A DNA stretch of 46,289 bases from Nitrospira sp. GTDB lineage: Bacteria > Nitrospirota > Nitrospiria > Nitrospirales > Nitrospiraceae. Below the pieces are notes generated by a model. It was not told the origin of the DNA. It was given only the letters and a program-made list of their open reading frames with translations, and ran no database searches. Positions 1 through 7,664 of the stretch are shown here, one piece after another. The stretch is from assembly GCA_016788465.1 (NCBI GenBank), contig JAEURV010000068.1:1-46289 (forward strand). Reading direction: 5' to 3'. Position 1 is the first letter of the stretch, and every line of letters begins with the position of its first letter. Position numbers and translations under genes: made by a program.

Positions 1-1
1 G

Positions 2-1900
2 GCTGCTACGGGCGGAGCCGCACCGGACGGCATGACACCATCGGAGCAGATTTTGACAATTAACCGAGAACTGGATGTCCACTGCGAAAGGTACAACAGG
101 TGCTGGAAAGATGACGTTCTACCGGCATTACGGGAAGCAAGTATCCGGATTCTCCATTATACGGAGTTGACGCAGACGGAGAGAGAAGCGATCCAACAAT
201 ACTTTCAACGTGAGATCTCTCCCGTGCTGACTCCTCTGGCATTCGATCCGACTCATCCGTTCCCGCATATCTCAAACCTGAGTTTCAATCTGGCGGTGTT
301 GGTCAAACACCCGGAACGAGGTGATTGCTTCGCCCGCGTCAAAGTGCCGGATATTTTCCCTCGACTCGTACCTATCCCCACGCATGAAGATGTCGCCTTG
401 CAACAGATGGGGTTGAGTAAGACAGGGAAGACGCAACGATTCGTGTGGCTGGATGAAGTCATCGCAAATAATCTGGACGATCTGTTTCCCGGCCTGGAAG
501 TGATTGCCTCCTACCCGTTCCGTGTGACGAGAGATGCGGAAGTCGCCATCGAGGAAGATGAGGCCTCGGATCTCATCGAAGCCATGGAGGAGCAGCTCGA
601 TCAACGGGACTTTACATCGGCAGTTCGATTGGAATTGGATGCCTCGACGCCTGATCATATCCGCGATATCTTGACCCGCAACCTTCAGCTGCCCCCATAC
701 CTGGTCTATACCTTCAATAGTCCGATCGGCATGGCCGGTATTCGTGAACTGTACGCACTTGAGCGGCCTGATTTGAAGGATGCTCCGTTTATGCCGTCTG
801 TTCCATCCTGTGTGAGCAAGTCGACCAGTCTCTTGGCTGCGATCCGTGAGAGAGATATCCTCCTGTATCATCCCTACGACAGCTTTATGCCGGTCGTGGA
901 GTTTCTGCGGGAAGCGGCACACGATCCGGATGTCCTGGCCATCAAACAGACACTCTATCGCGTCAACCCGAAATCACCCATCATCGACGCGCTGCTGGAA
1001 GCCCGTGTCAACGGCAAGCAAGTTGCGGTGCTGGTCGAGCTCAAGGCTCGATTCGACGAGGAAAATAATATCGAATGGGCCCGTAAACTTGAAGATGAAG
1101 GGGTGCACGTCGTGTACGGCATACGAGGCCTCAAGACGCATGCAAAGGTGTGCCTCATCGTACGTCGAGAACCGGAAGGGATCCGGCGCTACGTCCATCT
1201 TGGCACAGGAAACTATAACGTGATCACCAGTCGCATCTATACCGATGCGAGCTACTTCACCTGCGATGAAGCCATCTGCAGCGACGTATCGGATCTCTTC
1301 AACTCCCTGACCGGATACTCCCGCAAGAATTCCTACTCCAAACTGCTCGTGGCACCGACGATGTTACGGCAACAGATACTGGCTCGGATCGAGCGTGAGA
1401 CCTGTCGCCACCGCCAACACGGCGACGGGTATATCGCGTTCAAGATGAATGCATTGGTTGATACGCAGTGTATCCAGGCGCTCTACGACGCGTCGCAAGC
1501 CGGTGTCAGGATTGATCTTCACGTGCGAGGTATTTGTTGCCTTCGGCCGGGCCTCCCGGGGATCAGTGAGACCATTACCGTGACGTCGGTAGTCGGACGG
1601 TTTCTGGAACACGCACGAATCTATTATTTTCACCACGGTGGCCAGAAGGAAGTGTTGATGGGGAGCGCGGATCTGATGCCTCGCAACCTGGACCATAGAG
1701 TGGAAGTCATTTTCCCTGTGGAGGATCCTCAGTGGCGCGAAGCCATCATCAGTGAGATTCTCGCTGTCGGGCTACGGGACAATGTGCAAGCCAGAAGGTT
1801 GCTTCCTGACGGGACGTATGAGCGTAAGCAACCGACAGAGGGTGAAGCGGTTGTGAATTCTCAGGACTGGCTGTTGACTCACTGGAAGTCCCGGTCTTGA
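2..1900 (+). CDS. ppk1: Polyphosphate kinase 1, C-terminal part (5' end outside window)
   Basis: Makes inorganic polyphosphate reversibly from ATP. The frame is open to the window edge and the ATG at 32 is internal; about 80-100 N-terminal residues are missing compared with the usual ~700. Counting from that ATG, the catalytic histidine that becomes phosphorylated is H370 in KTHAKV, and the second conserved histidine is H555 in NLDHRVEV. Both phospholipase-D-like catalytic domains are therefore present. The CorA-like gene starts 26 bp downstream and is probably co-transcribed. Identity is very secure; only the 5' end is unseen. Confidence 0.95.
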   Translation, partial: AATGGAAPDGMTPSEQILTINRELDVHCERYNRCWKDDVLPALREASIRILHYTELTQTEREAIQQYFQREISPVLTPLAFDPTHPFPHISNLSFNLAVLVKHPERGDCFARVKVPDIFPRLVPIPTHEDVALQQMGLSKTGKTQRFVWLDEVIANNLDDLFPGLEVIASYPFRVTRDAEVAIEEDEASDLIEAMEEQLDQRDFTSAVRLELDASTPDHIRDILTRNLQLPPYLVYTFNSPIGMAGIRELYALERPDLKDAPFMPSVPSCVSKSTSLLAAIRERDILLYHPYDSFMPVVEFLREAAHDPDVLAIKQTLYRVNPKSPIIDALLEARVNGKQVAVLVELKARFDEENNIEWARKLEDEGVHVVYGIRGLKTHAKVCLIVRREPEGIRRYVHLGTGNYNVITSRIYTDASYFTCDEAICSDVSDLFNSLTGYSRKNSYSKLLVAPTMLRQQILARIERETCRHRQHGDGYIAFKMNALVDTQCIQALYDASQAGVRIDLHVRGICCLRPGLPGISETITVTSVVGRFLEHARIYYFHHGGQKEVLMGSADLMPRNLDHRVEVIFPVEDPQWREAIISEILAVGLRDNVQARRLLPDGTYERKQPTEGEAVVNSQDWLLTHWKSRS

Positions 1901-1926
1901 TGGATGGTGCATAGGACGAGGTGGAC

Positions 1927-3666
1927 ATGACCATTGATCTTGAAGAACAATCCGTGGGTTCACGGCGACTGACGGAACAGTCACCTCCATCTGAGGCACG
2001 TGTTGAAAGTAGCTCTCTTTCTTCACCCCATAATCCCACAGTCAGACATTTTCGACAGATTGTGCTTTGGCCTCTTCAGTTAATGCCGGTTCAACACGAC
2101 GAGCCGGTCCAAAAACACTGTGACTACATTCAAGCCCACGGCCTCACCAGTCTCTGGCGAGAGGTCGAGGATGAGTTTACCGGGGACCCCGCTCTGTTTC
2201 AGGAGCGGCACTACAGTGAGTTCATCACATTTCTCCCGTCTGTTCAGCGCTTTTTATACGGCGAGGGCACAGGTCGTGGAACGGGCGTCAATCAGGAGTC
2301 ACCCATTCGTGTCTTTCGCCGCAGCGATGTTGCACAGGTAAGGATGACCTACGCCGACCCTGGAGTTGCTCCGGTCATCTTTGATGTGGCGCACATTGAT
2401 CTGTATTTTTTCTACGACATTGACCTTGTGATTCTGGCCATGGAGATCTATGCCGACGATCTCCCTCTGAGTTGCGTAAAAGACACCATGCTTCGCTTTC
2501 CCAGGGGATATCCCACCTACTGGGAACCAGAAGGACAGGGCGGTCATTGCCTGAAAAAGGCCGAGTGGCTCGCCAAGGACGGTACCGTGCTGTCGTCTTC
2601 CGACTACGAAGACAAAAGCAAGTACTTGTCCTTTGTTTGCCGGTACCGAGCACCCTGTATTGCGTCACACTGGGAATTTTTACTCGAGCCGTTAGTCCTT
2701 CATCATTCAGCAAAACCCGGCCTCATCCGCTATCGGCAGATCGAATCACATCTCCTGCCGTTTATGGCCTACCTCACGCTCGACAACCCGGCTGCGTTGA
2801 CCCGTGCCGATTTCATACGGTTAGGGTTAGCCGCCCCTCCTGACCCATCAGACGCGCTCCCCTACTCTGAGGGGCACCTGCGCGACTTTGAACATCGGTT
2901 TTTCTATGATCGCTACTGGACAGAGAAAGATCCCGGTCGTCCTGGAACCCGCTTTATTTGTAGTGGACGTGTGTTTACGGAGGTGAGCGATTGTAGTAAC
3001 CGCTTTCTGGCCACTCGAAAAACAGGCCTGGAACAATTTCGGCATGAGTATTTTGTACTTTTCTTGATCGCCCATTTTCATAAAGCTGCCATGCTGATGC
3101 TGTCGGATCGGCTCGTCGATGCGCTGAACCGGTTGGAGCCAGGCAACCTAGAATCCGTCAGGCACTTCCGAAACGTTATCCGGCAAATCCTCGGCGTGTT
3201 CCTTCGTTTCACCCATCGCTATTGGTTTCAGGAAGTCTCGGAGCATACCCAGGTGAAGGAACTATTCCGCCTGACGAATAGGCATTTGGGAACGGCCAAG
3301 TTATACACGGAGGTCCGCGAGGCCATTGAGGATATGAGTCAGTATTTAGACAGCGATGTCCTGCGGCAGCAGGGAGAGACGATGGTACGCCTGACTGTCG
3401 TGACCACGGTTGGATTGATCGGCATGGCAACGACGGGCTTTCTCGGTATGAATTTAATCGCCGAGGCCGATGCTCCATTCATCACGAAGTTCGGCATTTT
3501 TCTGTCGGTTCTCCTGCCGACGACGGCCGTAACTATCTACACAGTATTGAAATCTCGTCGGTTGTCAGAATTTCTCGAGAAAGTCTCGGACGAACGCGCC
3601 TTGGTAAGCGCTAAGTTTGTCGCGTTTCTTGACGTGTGGAGGACTAAACTTGATCGATTGCCTTAA
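1927..3666 (+). CDS. CorA-like divalent-metal transporter family protein with long cytoplasmic domain
   Basis: About 580 residues. The C-terminus has two membrane segments. The first ends in the GMN tripeptide (residues 507-509, within GFLGMNLI), the signature of CorA-type Mg2+/Co2+/Ni2+ channels, and the second follows about 10 residues later. The ~480-residue soluble part is nearly twice the usual CorA length and I do not recognise it, so transport is inferred only from the C-terminal architecture. A GTG at 1921 is possible, but AGGA at 1913-1916 sits 10 bases before the ATG at 1927, which I prefer. It follows ppk1 closely; a link between Mg2+ and polyphosphate is inference. Confidence 0.7.
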   Translation: MTIDLEEQSVGSRRLTEQSPPSEARVESSSLSSPHNPTVRHFRQIVLWPLQLMPVQHDEPVQKHCDYIQAHGLTSLWREVEDEFTGDPALFQERHYSEFITFLPSVQRFLYGEGTGRGTGVNQESPIRVFRRSDVAQVRMTYADPGVAPVIFDVAHIDLYFFYDIDLVILAMEIYADDLPLSCVKDTMLRFPRGYPTYWEPEGQGGHCLKKAEWLAKDGTVLSSSDYEDKSKYLSFVCRYRAPCIASHWEFLLEPLVLHHSAKPGLIRYRQIESHLLPFMAYLTLDNPAALTRADFIRLGLAAPPDPSDALPYSEGHLRDFEHRFFYDRYWTEKDPGRPGTRFICSGRVFTEVSDCSNRFLATRKTGLEQFRHEYFVLFLIAHFHKAAMLMLSDRLVDALNRLEPGNLESVRHFRNVIRQILGVFLRFTHRYWFQEVSEHTQVKELFRLTNRHLGTAKLYTEVREAIEDMSQYLDSDVLRQQGETMVRLTVVTTVGLIGMATTGFLGMNLIAEADAPFITKFGIFLSVLLPTTAVTIYTVLKSRRLSEFLEKVSDERALVSAKFVAFLDVWRTKLDRLP

Positions 3667-3768
3667 GGTAGTCACTTCATAAGACGAATCAGATCATGCG
3701 AAAGGCAAGGCTGCCGACCTCCGGAACGGAGATAAGGCTCATAAGTCGAACTATGCCAGTTCTTCTCC

Positions 3769-4938
3769 TCAGTGGGTACGGACTGGACCCATTGACACTG
3801 CAATTGAAAGAGCGATCAGCGCGATGATGATCCACTCAAGCACCTCCATCCGCCTCGTTCCGGCTCGATCCGACATCTTGCCGTAGATGCTCTCCAACGT
3901 CTGGAGCTTGCGGAGGATACTAGCATCCCACTCCTCCAGGTGAAAACGTTGTGAGACGAGTCGATACACCCGCGCGAGATACTGATCACCCAACAACTTC
4001 AAGGTATTGGTGACGCGCTCGAAGATCAGCGCGCTATCGACCTGCAGCTGCGCGATATGAGTGACATCCTTTTCGTATGAGCCGGGCATGGACAGGAGAC
4101 GCGGCTTTCTGGACAAGGCTTCGTAGCCCTCATCCAACGCACGATCGAGCTGTTCATCCAGGATACGCATCTCCAGCAACTCGACGTTGGCAAATTCCAG
4201 TACGGCACGAACGTCATCCATTTCCTTGCCGAACAAGACGGCAGAATGCCAGTCGATGAAAGCGGCGTCGTCGAGACCGAACGAGATTCGGCACGACAAT
4301 GCGTCGGCCACTTCCTGCTCCGAGAACGGTGTCCGTTCAGCCCGCAGAATTTGAGCCAAGTCAGACTCGTGGCTTCTCCATAAGGGACCCCCCTCTCCCG
4401 GAATGGAGGACTCGATCGCGAACATCATGTAGTCCTCCACGTCCTCTGCAATGGCCGGACGTTCAATGGCTTGGCCCAGCGCTTGGACGAGCCGTTCCAC
4501 TCGGAGGCGTGATTCGGTCAGCAATCGTTCATTTTCATACAGAGACTCACTCAGGTCCAGCAGTTGTGTAAACGGGCCACTGATGGGGAAACGATACATA
4601 ATCGTCACGGCGCCGAAATCGTACACCATGACCTCCACGATAGGGCTTGCCTGATAGTAACCTATGCTCAAGACGCTGCCTTCCTGAACAAGGCGTAGCG
4701 GAGCCGGCCGATACTCGAAGTATTGAGGGGCCCTCGTCCTATGCCGAAGATGGCTGCGTTCGGTGCCGGCGAGGATTCGTTGTTCCGCCTCCGTCAGGTC
4801 GATGGAGAGACCAATATCATACGCGAAGAGAGCGAAGCAGGTTCCCTTCGTAAGGGTGACATGTTCCAGCATGGTCATTTCTTGCACGCTACATTCCTGG
4901 CCACTCATGGCGACAACACAGGCTTCCTTAGACGCCAT
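3769..4938 (-). CDS. DUF155/RMD1-like membrane-anchored protein
   Basis: 389 residues, function unknown. The middle has VMVYDFGAV (around residue 105), and residues ~240-275 contain LEFANVELLEMRILDEQLD, which resembles the conserved C-terminal block of the DUF155 (RMD1/Sif2) family. One hydrophobic helix near the C-terminus (WIIIALIALSIAVSM) should anchor it in the membrane with the bulk soluble, as in that family. The start lies 3 bp after the stop of the deoxyhypusine-synthase-like gene, so the two form a tight operon. A decayed paralogue of its N-terminal third lies at 7115-7522. Family assignment is from motif resemblance only. Confidence 0.7.
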   Translation of the reverse strand: MASKEACVVAMSGQECSVQEMTMLEHVTLTKGTCFALFAYDIGLSIDLTEAEQRILAGTERSHLRHRTRAPQYFEYRPAPLRLVQEGSVLSIGYYQASPIVEVMVYDFGAVTIMYRFPISGPFTQLLDLSESLYENERLLTESRLRVERLVQALGQAIERPAIAEDVEDYMMFAIESSIPGEGGPLWRSHESDLAQILRAERTPFSEQEVADALSCRISFGLDDAAFIDWHSAVLFGKEMDDVRAVLEFANVELLEMRILDEQLDRALDEGYEALSRKPRLLSMPGSYEKDVTHIAQLQVDSALIFERVTNTLKLLGDQYLARVYRLVSQRFHLEEWDASILRKLQTLESIYGKMSDRAGTRRMEVLEWIIIALIALSIAVSMGPVRTH

Positions 4939-4941
4939 AGT

Positions 4942-5919
4942 TTACCAACCAAGGACGTATGCGAACATCAATGGCGCCACGATCGTGGCGTCGGACTCGA
5001 TGATGAATTTCGGAGTATCCATACCGAGCTTTCCCCACGTGATCTTTTCATTCGGGACCGCTCCGGAATATGAGCCATAACTCGTTGTCGAATCGCCGAT
5101 CTGACAGAAATATCCCCAAAGCGGCACCTGCTCCCTTCGAAGATCCTGGCTCAGCATCGGTACGACACAGATAGGAAAATCACCGGCAATCCCGCCTCCA
5201 ATTTGAAAAAATCCGATCGAATTCTCCTCTGCTGTTTTCATATACCATTCGGCCAAATGCATCATATATTCGACACCGGATCGTACCGTGTGCACGTTCC
5301 GAATGGCTCCTGTGATGCAATGTGCCGCATACATATTACCCAATGTCGAATCTTCCCAACCCGGGACAAACAGCGGAAGATTCCGTTCTGCTGCTGCGCA
5401 CATCCAACTGTCTGCCGGATCAATCTGATAGTGCTCTTTCAGCCTGCCGTTGACCAAGAGCTTGTAGAGGAACTGATGCGGAAAGGCCCTGGCACCGGCG
5501 CTATCCGCTGCCGCCCATTCGGTTGCGACCGCCGCCTCAATGCGACGCATCGCTTCCGCTTCTGGAATGCAGGTATCGGTGACTCGATTTAGATGTCGAC
5601 GCAGGAGATTTTGCTCATCCTGGACCGTCAGTTCCCGATAGTGCGGGATCCGCTCGTAATGTTTCTGCGCCACGAGGTTGAACAAGTCCTCTTCCAGATT
5701 GGCGCCTGTGCAACAGATGGCATGTACCTTGTCACGTCGGATCATTTCAGCCAGCGATAGCCCCAGCTCCGCTGTGCTCATTGCGCCGGCCAACGTCACC
5801 AGCATGACACCCCCGCGATCCAGATGAGCTCTGTAGGCATGGGCCGCGTCTTTCAGCGCCGCCGCGTTGAAATGCCTGTAGTGGTGATCAATAAATTGCG
5901 AAATAGATGTCGGTTTCAT
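4942..5919 (-). CDS. Deoxyhypusine-synthase-like aminobutyltransferase
   Basis: 325 residues. Deoxyhypusine synthase family enzymes move an aminobutyl group from spermidine to an acceptor using NAD. The catalytic lysine region is conserved as NEKITWGK (lysine about residue 297), followed by the expected ESDATIVAPLMFAYVL end; GGGIAGDF and HCITGA also fit the family. Bacteria lack eIF5A, so the acceptor is probably not a hypusine protein; homospermidine or a related polyamine is the likely product (inference). The start is set by AGGAG at 5925-5929, five bases before ATG 5919; an upstream in-frame start at 5955 has no such site. First gene of an operon with the DUF155-like gene, divergent from the arginine decarboxylase. 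Confidence 0.85.
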   Translation of the reverse strand: MKPTSISQFIDHHYRHFNAAALKDAAHAYRAHLDRGGVMLVTLAGAMSTAELGLSLAEMIRRDKVHAICCTGANLEEDLFNLVAQKHYERIPHYRELTVQDEQNLLRRHLNRVTDTCIPEAEAMRRIEAAVATEWAAADSAGARAFPHQFLYKLLVNGRLKEHYQIDPADSWMCAAAERNLPLFVPGWEDSTLGNMYAAHCITGAIRNVHTVRSGVEYMMHLAEWYMKTAEENSIGFFQIGGGIAGDFPICVVPMLSQDLRREQVPLWGYFCQIGDSTTSYGSYSGAVPNEKITWGKLGMDTPKFIIESDATIVAPLMFAYVLGW

Positions 5920-6464
5920 ATCAGCTCCTGTCTTTATGATTTTGCCGTTCAGCACTGTTGCGGTCAGGCTTTCCTAAGGATGGCAAGACGGAATAGGAGC
6001 CCAGGTATCGCCAGAGCTTGTTCCGCCCATATCATCGTGCATCAATACTCTTTTAGCACGAGCTCATTGACGCATTCAGATCGCCCTGCGTGAAAACCGT
6101 TCTGACCGGGACGCAGAACTCCCATGCAGGCGGTACGCGCTACGGTACGTCACGACGGGAAGATCGTTTGAACCTGTATCGAGCCGGAACCTAGTCCGAA
6201 CAACCAGAAGCACATTGTTTAGGCAGATCTCGTTACAAATTCATTACAGAAGCGTAACCGAACAGTAAAAAGTTCTCGACTTCGTGCAGTAATCCGAAAA
6301 TTGAGCCCGAAAGATATTGTGAAACACTCGTCCGCCTTGCTACAACAAGCTCCCGACGGTGCCGCGGATGAGGTATGGTTGTTGGTCTGAGTCACTACTT
6401 CGAAAGCAATCACTCAACAGTCTCCGGAATAACTTGAACAGCCCATTGGCAGACGAAAGGAAAG
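5920..6464. other. Divergent intergenic region, 545 bp
   Basis: Separates the leftward deoxyhypusine-synthase-like gene from the rightward arginine decarboxylase. I see no coding sequence with a credible ribosome-binding site. The only structured element is the 11-bp periodic array at 6232-6270. Promoters for both genes must lie here. Confidence 0.6.
6232..6270 (-). promoter_or_regulatory. Pho-box-like array, four 11-bp repeats
   Basis: On the plus strand GTTACA (6232), ATTACA (6243), GTAACC (6254) and GTAAAA (6265) repeat at exactly 11-bp spacing. Read on the minus strand the first two units are TGTAAC and TGTAAT, the same units as upstream of pstS. The orientation points at the deoxyhypusine-synthase-like gene, but 310 bp separate them, much more than at pstS. 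Confidence 0.45.
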
Positions 6465-7037
6465 ATGATGGTACCTACGCAGATGTTTCTCACCAGAGGA
6501 GTTGGAGTCCACAAAGAAAAGCTGACATCTTTCGAAGAAGCGTTACGCAGCGCCGGTGTGGAATACTGCAACCTGGTGAGTGTCTCGTCGATCCTCCCAC
6601 CACACTGTAAAATCATTCCCAGAAAGCACGGAGAGAAGCTGCTGAAGCCAGGGGAAATTACGTTTTGCGTGATGGCCAGATCTGAAACGAATGAGCGGAA
6701 CCAATTAGTTTCAGCTTCTGTTGGCGTGGCGAAGCCCACCGATCACGGCACCTACGGCTATCTCTCAGAGCATCATGCTCACGGTGAGACGGATGAAGAG
6801 ACCGGTGAATATACGGAAGATCTCGCTGCACAGATGCTCGCCACGACATTAGGAGTGGAGTTTGATCCCAATGTCGCATGGAAAGAGCGCGAACAAGTCT
6901 TCAAGATGGGAGGAAAGATCGTCCAGACGCTGAATATTACCCAGTCCGCTGTGGGGAAAAAAGGCAAGTGGACGACGGTCATCGCCCTGGCAGTGTTTAT
7001 CCCGCCAGAAAATGTCGTCCCTCGTCCTCGCCGATAA
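6465..7037 (+). CDS. pdaD: Pyruvoyl-dependent arginine decarboxylase
   Basis: 190-residue proenzyme that decarboxylates arginine to agmatine, the entry to polyamine synthesis. It self-cleaves at a Ser-Ser pair, seen at S41-S42 in [10 protein letters not shown], which creates the pyruvoyl cofactor on the alpha chain. Length and the VSSIxPP motif match archaeal and bacterial PvlArgDC. AGGAAAG at 6458-6464 directly precedes two tandem ATGs; 6468 is equally possible. It is divergent from the deoxyhypusine-synthase-like gene, so together they could supply and use polyamines. No agmatinase or agmatine deiminase is in the window. Confidence 0.92.
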   Translation: MMVPTQMFLTRGVGVHKEKLTSFEEALRSAGVEYCNLVSVSSILPPHCKIIPRKHGEKLLKPGEITFCVMARSETNERNQLVSASVGVAKPTDHGTYGYLSEHHAHGETDEETGEYTEDLAAQMLATTLGVEFDPNVAWKEREQVFKMGGKIVQTLNITQSAVGKKGKWTTVIALAVFIPPENVVPRPRR

Positions 7038-7114
7038 ATATAGCGCTGCTAGCCCGAGCAGAACATCTCTTTCGTTCACGTCGATCGCAGGCGCCCCTTG
7101 TAGGAACCCTTACG

Positions 7115-7522
7115 TCAACTGCGTGTCAAGAAGCGCTCCGGTGTTGGTCTGTCAATCGGGAAACGACGGGTGATGGCTCCAAAGTCGTAGACCATGACTT
7201 CCACGGTTGGACCGGCCTGATCTCGACTGAGCCCCACGATGTTGCCTTCCTGAACAAGCCGTGGTGAACCGAACCAACGCTCCAACGGCTGATGACATCC
7301 GGACTGATGGCGAAGACGCCTTCGTGCCGCTCCGGTGACAGTCCGTCCTTCCGACGTCGGTCGGGTTGACGAACCGTCCGATGTCGTAGGGAAACAGGGC
7401 TCAGCAGACCCCCTTGGGGCCAGTGACATGCTCAGGCAAATCTTTCCCTTGCACATCGACAATGCATTCGTTGGACTTCTCCCTCTCGGAGAAACATGCC
7501 CAATGGCCTGAGGCTTCTGCAT
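7115..7522 (-). pseudogene. Decayed N-terminal copy of the DUF155-like gene
   Basis: The open frame ends with PRLVQEGNIVGLSRDQAGPT then VEVMVYDFGAI, which aligns with LRLVQEGSVLSIGYYQASPI then VEVMVYDFGAV of the intact protein at 3769-4938. The earlier part matches in another frame: EHVTGPKGVC, then an in-frame TGA, then ALFPYDIG, against EHVTLTKGTCFALFAYDIG. A second frame change lies near the start codon. The ATG at 7522 still has AAGGAGG in front of it. Only ~120 of 389 codons remain, so the gene is truncated, frameshifted twice and carries a stop. Confidence 0.8.
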
Positions 7523-7548
7523 CCTTCCCTCCTTCTGAATCGGTCCCT

Positions 7549-7587
7549 TTTTACCTGATCGTTACCGTCAGTTGATTGCGTTGTAAC
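7549..7587 (+). promoter_or_regulatory. Possible Pho box upstream of phoX
   Basis: TTTTAC (7549), CGTTAC (7560), GTTGAT (7571) and TGTAAC (7582) recur every 11 bp, 78-116 bp before the phoX start. That is the same distance range as the clearer boxes before pstS and the porin. The units are degenerate and partly in mixed orientation, so this is tentative. Confidence 0.4.
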
Positions 7588-7664
7588 GGACTGATGCGAG
7601 AGTGGCCAGGATTTTTCAACGAGACAGATATCTGTTGCTCTTTACCTAGAGGAGGGAGGTTTCT

